In this document: positions 59,544 to 64,000 of the stretch, piece by piece | Numbering within the stretch: position 1 is the stretch's first letter | Layout: every line of letters begins with the position of its first letter | Source of the DNA: Chromobotia macracanthus | Taxonomy: Eukaryota; Chordata; Actinopteri; Cypriniformes; Botiidae | Assembly (NCBI GenBank): GCA_036877525.1 | Contig: JAZGTH010000008.1 | Location: forward strand, 1,826,001-1,890,000 | DNA length: 64,000 nt | Direction of reading: 5' to 3' | The notes under the pieces: generated by a model | What the model saw: the letters and a program-made list of their open reading frames with translations, nothing else | Told to the model about the DNA's origin: nothing | Databases searched by the model: none | Program-made: the position numbers and the translations under genes

Positions 59544-60829
59544 TTACCCTCTCCTCCACAGGCAGCTCCTGATGCCCTAACACGATGAAGAGGACGGCCT
59601 CTCCATCTTGGAGCAGGACAGTACGGGTGGTTTTTGTTGTATCTTGGGTCGACAACCACACTTTGTCGCCAGGCTGATAAGCGGGAGCAGTGGATTGACG
59701 AGCATCCGCATGATGTTGAAAGATGTACGTGAGCTCAGTCCCACACCCTCTTGCTCTTGTGAAACCAGTGGTCCATAGCTGGAACCTCATGGTTCGCCAG
59801 ACCAAGGAAAGTAGGAAGGGAAGCAGTGAGTATACTGAAATTTTGAATGAACCTACAATAGAAATTTGCGAAACCAATAAAATGTTTAAGTTCTTTAACA
59901 GATAGTGGTTTTGGCCAATCTCTGTTAGCTTTATCCTTCCCCTGATCTATCTAGACTCCCTCAGGACTGATGACATAACCAAGAAAATGGTTGGTGGACT
60001 TGTGGAACTTGCATTTCTCAAGCTTCAGAAATGATGTTTGGTCAGGTTCCATGAGTAAATCAAGATATTGTCAATGTAGATGATGACAAAATGATGGAGG
60101 AACTCCCGGAACACCCTACCCTTGGAAGACTGATGGGGCATTGGAAAGACCAAAGGGCATTATGAAATATTCATAATGTCCAGAGGGAGTAACAATCTGT
60201 CTTCCACTCATCACCTCCCCGGATTCAAACGAGGTTATAAGAGCTTTGCAGGTCCAACTTGGAGAAAATGCGAGCTCCACAAAGTTCCTTGAGGGCAGCC
60301 GGGGCCAGGTAAGCAAATTTGATTGTTTGATAGTTAAAGACAGCGATAATCAATACACCCTGTATCTCAAGCCTCCATCCTTTTTCCCCACAAAGAAAAA
60401 ACTGTAAGCTCCTGGAGAGGTGGACAGACGGATGAATTGTTGATCAAGAGCCTCCTTGATGTATTCTTCCATGGCCTGACTTTCCGGGATAGACAATGGG
60501 TATATCCTACCCTTAGGGAGTTTAGCCCCAGGCAGCAGGTCGATGGCACAGTCCCATGGCCGTTGTGGTGGTAGACATGTAGCCACCCTCTTGCTAAAGC
60601 CATCCTGGAATTCTTGGTATTCAGGAGGTATTTGAACTAGATTGACAGGTTCAGGACTCGCTACGTTGGTAAAACACAGCTGTAGTTCATCTTTATTGGT
60701 ATTAGGAGAAGAGACTGTAGATATGCAATTATGTAGACAGTATTCACTCCATTCGATGTGTGCGTCCCAGGATGATGTTGACGGTGGAACCCTCCAACAC
60801 CAGGAAGGTTTTTTGTTCCTGATGTAGAT

Positions 60830-60975
60830 AGCTCAGATCTTGAGCTGATCCTGAGCTCAGATCTTGAGCTGATCCTGAGCTCAGATCTTGAGCTGATCCT
60901 GAGCTCAGATCTTGAGCTGATCCTGAGCTCAGATCTTGAGCTGATCCTGAGCTCAGATCTTGAGCTGATCCTGAG
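60830..60975 (-). repeat. 24-bp tandem repeat, six units, encoding SGSAQDLS
   Basis: Six near-identical copies of a 24-bp unit (GCTCAGATCTTGAGCTGATC plus CTGA on the plus strand) keep the minus-strand frame open and give SGSAQDLS six times, just before protease-like LVLEGSTVNIILGR. Each unit holds two inverted words (GAGCTCAGATCT and AGATCTTGAGCT overlap), so single strands could fold. Unit identity is much higher than for the surrounding decayed Gypsy text, so the expansion is probably recent. Confidence 0.92.
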
Positions 60976-61924
60976 TACATGAGAATGGCTCTTATGGGTT
61001 AATTGTAGTCGCAGGACGTGGGGGAAAGTAGGACATGCTTTGATGAGGTGACCAGAGGATCCAAATTATAAGCATAATCCATTAAGGTGTTGAGTACGTT
61101 CAGCTGTAAGACAATGAGAATCCACTTGCATGTGTTGTGGTGTTGGAGGTATAGATGGGAGTGAGGTAAGTGGACGTTTGGGTTTTTGAGTCCAATAGTA
61201 TTATCATAGATGGCCATTTGAGAATGAACACTTGACTCCAGCCCTGTCAGTAAACTGTTAGGAGAGCTGACTCATTCCAGCCACTGGTAGCTGCAAGGGT
61301 GCGAAATTGAAGTGTATAGTCACTCACAGAAGTTTTCCTTTGATGAAGACGAAAGATGAGTTCCGAGACAGAGAGTGCCACTGTGGACTGTCCGAAGACC
61401 TCTAGTGAGTGGTGAATGAGTCAAATGAGTTAATGATGGCGCTACTGGAGTTCCATATGAAATAGGCCCAGAGTGCATGTCCAACAAGAGTGAAATAAGA
61501 AAGGCCACCTTAGACTTTTCTGTGACAGACTATTGAGATTGCATTTCAATATAAAGAGAGCCTTGAAGTAGGAATCCACCGCAGTCCACTTGCTCACTCG
61601 AGTAGGTGGACGGTAAGACCATGCGACTAGCTGAGGCAGATCACAAATTTGAGATTGATTAAATATGCTGTTTAGCAGTCCAATCTTCTGTCAGCAAATA
61701 CACAAAGTGAACAAGATGTAAGTAATAATACTGCCCGTTTATTAAACCATAGATGACAAACAGCAGTCAAACCATAGCAGTAGATTCAGAGTAAATGTTA
61801 TCATAAACATCAACAATGTTTATGAACAGGTAAGTTAGCTAAGAGCAGATTAGCCTAGTGTAGCTACTTAGCTTTAGAATGTTCAGAGTCTTTTCTTTAT
61901 GTACCGGGTCTGGGTAAATCTGTA

Positions 61925-63448
61925 TAAGTAGCTTTCCTCCACCCTCCACCTGGCTCTTACCCACTTAGACCAGAAGAACACTTATGTAAGAATGCTGTTC
62001 ATTGACTTCAGCTCAGCATTCAACACAATAATCCCACAACAGCTCATGAATAAATTACACCTGCTGGGCCTTAACAACTCTCTCTGTAACTGGATTCTGG
62101 ACTTTTTAACTGAAAGACCCCAGTCAGTCCGTGTCGGCCACAACACCTCGAGCACTACCACACTGAGCACAGGTGCCCCACAAGGCTGTGTGCTCAGCCC
62201 GCTGCTCTTCACACTGCTGACCCACGACTGCACTGCCAAGTTCAGCTCCAACCACATCATCAAGTTCGCTGATGACACAACGGTGGTAGGTCTCATCAGC
62301 AACAACGATGAAACGCACTACAGAGAGGAAGTGGCACAGCTAGCGGCATGGTGTGGCGCGAACAACCTGTCCCTCAATGTGGAGAAGACAAAGGAGGTTG
62401 TGATGGACCTCAGGAGAAACTCCACTGACCACCCCCCACTGACCATCGACAGCTCGACTGTGGAGAGAGTCAGCAGCACTAAATTCCTGGGGGTGCACAT
62501 CACAGAGGATCTCACCTGGAACACCAACACCACGTCACTCTCCAAAAAGGCACAACAGCGCCTACACTTTCTCCGCCGGCTGAAAAGAGCAAGTCTCCCT
62601 CCACCAATCCTCACCATGTTCTACAGGGGAACCATTGAGAGTGTGCTGACCAGCTGCATCACTGTCTGGTATGGGAACTGCAGCGCCGCAGACCGCAAGA
62701 CCCTCCAGCGGACAGTGAACACAGCTGCAAAGATCATCGGTGCCCCTCTCCCCTCCATCCTGGACATTTTCCTTTCACGATGCTCCAACAAAGCCACCAG
62801 CCACCCCACCCATCCCTCACACAGTCTCTTCCAGCTCCTGCCGTCAGGAAAACGGTACCGGAGCATCAGAGCCCGCACTGCCAGACTGCTCAACAGCTTT
62901 TTCCCCCAGGCTGTGAGAGCCCTGAACTCAAGCACGGCCCCCCTCTGAAAAACCTCATACCTCTTAAATATATATATATATTTTTTTATTTCTCCCTTGT
63001 GCAATTCTGAGTGTGCTACACACAGGTGAGTAGGCCGCACAGACCACCTGTAGTAACACACTCTCCTCTATGTGCACTAGACACTTTTTACAACTGGGGG
63101 TACATAATCCCACAAAAAGACTCATGTATGTTTACAAGCCCATGCACTACAGATCATCTTGTACTGTTCTCCAGCCAGGAACAGTGCTTGACTTTCTTTT
63201 TCCTCGTGCAATATTTATGTGGAACATTTGTATAGTTTGTATTTAATAGTTTATGTATAGGCAACTTTATATATAGTATATTTATAATCTAATTCTGTTT
63301 TGTATTTGTGTTTAGATTTATACTGTTTCACGTCATTGTTGTATGTCTGTATTTATGTAGCACCGTGGTCCTGTGAGGCACGACATTTCGTTCCACTGTA
63401 TGTCCCCACATATAGCGGAATGACAATAAAGCTCGACTTGACTTGACT
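61925..63448 (+). mobile_element. 5'-truncated L2 LINE inserted in the Gypsy 5' LTR
   Basis: It starts within the reverse-transcriptase domain and ends with ACAATAAAGCTCGACTTGACTTGACTTG, the short tandem tail typical of L2. On both sides the sequence is LTR family A in minus orientation (GGTCTAC on one side and CTACTTATACAG on the other, read on the minus strand). Both junctions carry GTAG, possibly a short target duplication. Between the stop codon (62946-62948) and the tail lies about 500 bp of 3'UTR. Confidence 0.88.
61992..62948 (+). CDS. L2 LINE reverse transcriptase, C-terminal 318 codons, frame intact
   Basis: The frame is open from upstream of the first ATG (THLDQKNTYVR precedes it) to TGA. 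Palm motifs are in order: LFIDFSSAFNTI (motif A, Asp), GAPQGCVLSPLLF (motif B), FADDTTVVGL (motif C, both catalytic Asp present), LSLNVEKTKEVV (motif D) and FLGVHI (motif E). The thumb and C-terminal domain RLHFLRRLKRASLPPPIL and YGNCSAADRKTLQR follow, then the usual L2 ending SGKRYRSIRARTARLLNSF. The element would reverse-transcribe its own RNA at a nicked target. Lacking the endonuclease and the N-terminal half of RT, it cannot transpose by itself. No frameshift or stop in 318 codons indicates a young insertion compared with the other LINEs here. Confidence 0.9.
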   Translation: MLFIDFSSAFNTIIPQQLMNKLHLLGLNNSLCNWILDFLTERPQSVRVGHNTSSTTTLSTGAPQGCVLSPLLFTLLTHDCTAKFSSNHIIKFADDTTVVGLISNNDETHYREEVAQLAAWCGANNLSLNVEKTKEVVMDLRRNSTDHPPLTIDSSTVERVSSTKFLGVHITEDLTWNTNTTSLSKKAQQRLHFLRRLKRASLPPPILTMFYRGTIESVLTSCITVWYGNCSAADRKTLQRTVNTAAKIIGAPLPSILDIFLSRCSNKATSHPTHPSHSLFQLLPSGKRYRSIRARTARLLNSFFPQAVRALNSSTAPL

Positions 63449-63599
63449 TGTAGACCGGACGAAGAATTGAGGAGTGACTGTTGTTTATATAGAGTAGGTG
63501 ATTAGCAGTGACAGGTGAGAGTGATTAGAATTCAGGTGACTGGGAGCGGGTAGGCATTGTCCGCTGTATGATTGGGATGTGTCCCTGACAAATACTTTG

Positions 63600-64000
63600 T
63601 AATACTGGAGTTTTTTACTATTGATGAGATTCCTGCAAAAAAAAGTGTAATTACATTTAATGATGACTCCCCCAATGGTTCATTCAACAGATCATAATTT
63701 GGTAATTAACCAATTCATCTACTATAAATAGATTTAAATGATTGTCTAAAGTTACCGTTGAATATGTACAGTATATTCTTTGTTTTCAGCATTACACCAA
63801 ACAAAGATACAATACAACATACAATGCACAATACAATACAATGCATTGTAACAATACAATGCACCATGAATGATAATAATCAAGTTTGTCTTCGTATTTG
63901 GATATTTTGAGATAATCTGATTCTTAATTTTACAATTCTTAATTTGTTCAATGGAAATCTCTATTACAGTGTTAAATAAATGTAAACTGTAGTGCATGAA
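63600..64000. other. Unassigned, with an (AATAC)-like simple patch at 63808-63862
   Basis: ACAATACAACATACAATGCA, then CAATACAATACAATGCATTG and further TACAATGCA, form an imperfect pentamer-based simple repeat. The rest shows nothing recognisable. Confidence 0.55.

Larger units (their letters stand above)
59460..63590 (-). mobile_element. Internally deleted Ty3/Gypsy element, LTR family A, minus strand
   Basis: The 5' LTR starts at 63590 (TGTCAGGGACACATCCC on the minus strand), is split by an L2 insertion and resumes at about 61925 to end near 61695. The partial 3' LTR starts at 59543 with the same TGTCAGGGACACATCCC, preceded by the polypurine tract GGAGGAGAGGG, and is lost after about 59460. 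Between them, in minus order, come gag scraps (61.0-61.65 kb), a protease-like ILGR segment with an 8-residue repeat (60.76-60.98 kb), RT text AIDLLPGAKLPKGRIYPLS and FFVGKKDGGLR (60.38-60.56 kb), EYFIMPFGLSNAPSVFQG (60.12-60.18 kb) and YIDNILIY (about 60.05 kb), and the integrase C-terminus AYQPGDKVWLS (59.63-59.69 kb). Most of RNase H and integrase is deleted. YIDN replaces the catalytic YIDD. It is inactive. Confidence 0.88.

Noticed and set aside
62621..63061. 146-codon minus-strand open frame
   Set aside because: Antisense shadow of the intact L2 reverse-transcriptase frame.
1..64000. CRISPR array, operon, prophage or other prokaryotic system
   Set aside because: Introns, LINE and Tc1 content and vertebrate exons show nuclear fish DNA. 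The only regular direct repeats are a GT microsatellite, a 24-bp minisatellite and short duplications.

Overview
This window looks like nuclear DNA from a ray-finned fish, most likely a teleost of the otophysan group (carp, characin or catfish relatives; the order cannot be fixed from the sequence alone). It is AT-rich, intron-rich and crowded with fish-type transposons: Tc1 elements, L2/CR1-group LINEs, DIRS, Ty3/Gypsy solo LTRs, TTAA-flanked palindromic elements and a tRNA-derived SINE. No bacterial or viral gene organisation is present.

Only one host gene can be supported. It is vgll4 (vestigial-like 4), a TEAD-binding transcriptional co-repressor of the Hippo/YAP pathway, on the minus strand from about 55.5 kb down to about 26.6 kb. 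All coding exons were recovered with consensus splice sites and consistent phases. There are two alternative coding first exons (55447-55510, N-terminus METPLDVLSR; 44881-44962, N-terminus MLFTKMDLLN), followed by common exons at 38642-38831, 30483-30702, 29573-29696 and 28913-29157. The predicted proteins are 280 and 286 residues, close to the human length, and both Tondu (TDU) motifs are encoded in the last exon. A repeat-poor 3'UTR of about 2.3 kb probably ends near an AATAAA at 26625-26630. A CpG-rich segment with a 26-bp tandem duplication lies upstream of the 44.9-kb first exon.

The left flank (1-26 kb) is a transposon graveyard: LINE tails (1.1 kb, 1.8-3.3 kb, 20.4-21.6 kb, 24.5-25.3 kb), a DIRS-like remnant (3.5-4.8 kb), a palindromic TTAA element that took in one solo LTR which then took in another (5.8-7.6 kb), a SINE (8.2-8.4 kb), solo LTRs with exact 5-bp target duplications (10.4-10.9 and 14.1-14.5 kb), an eroded Gypsy body (12.3-13.6 kb), and two Tc1 relics (18.5-19.2 and 21.6-23.0 kb). 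The introns of vgll4 hold LINE, Tc1 and TTAA-element insertions.

The right flank (56-64 kb) has a large inverted repeat just upstream of the distal first exon, then an internally deleted minus-strand Gypsy element (59.46-63.59 kb). The 5' LTR of that Gypsy is split by a 5'-truncated L2 LINE that still has an open 318-codon reverse-transcriptase frame. The same LTR family forms the solo LTR at 5.9-6.8 kb. I found no tRNA, rRNA, CRISPR or other host protein gene. The remaining stretches are described as unassigned, and unique sequence cannot be told from unrecognised old repeat without a library search.
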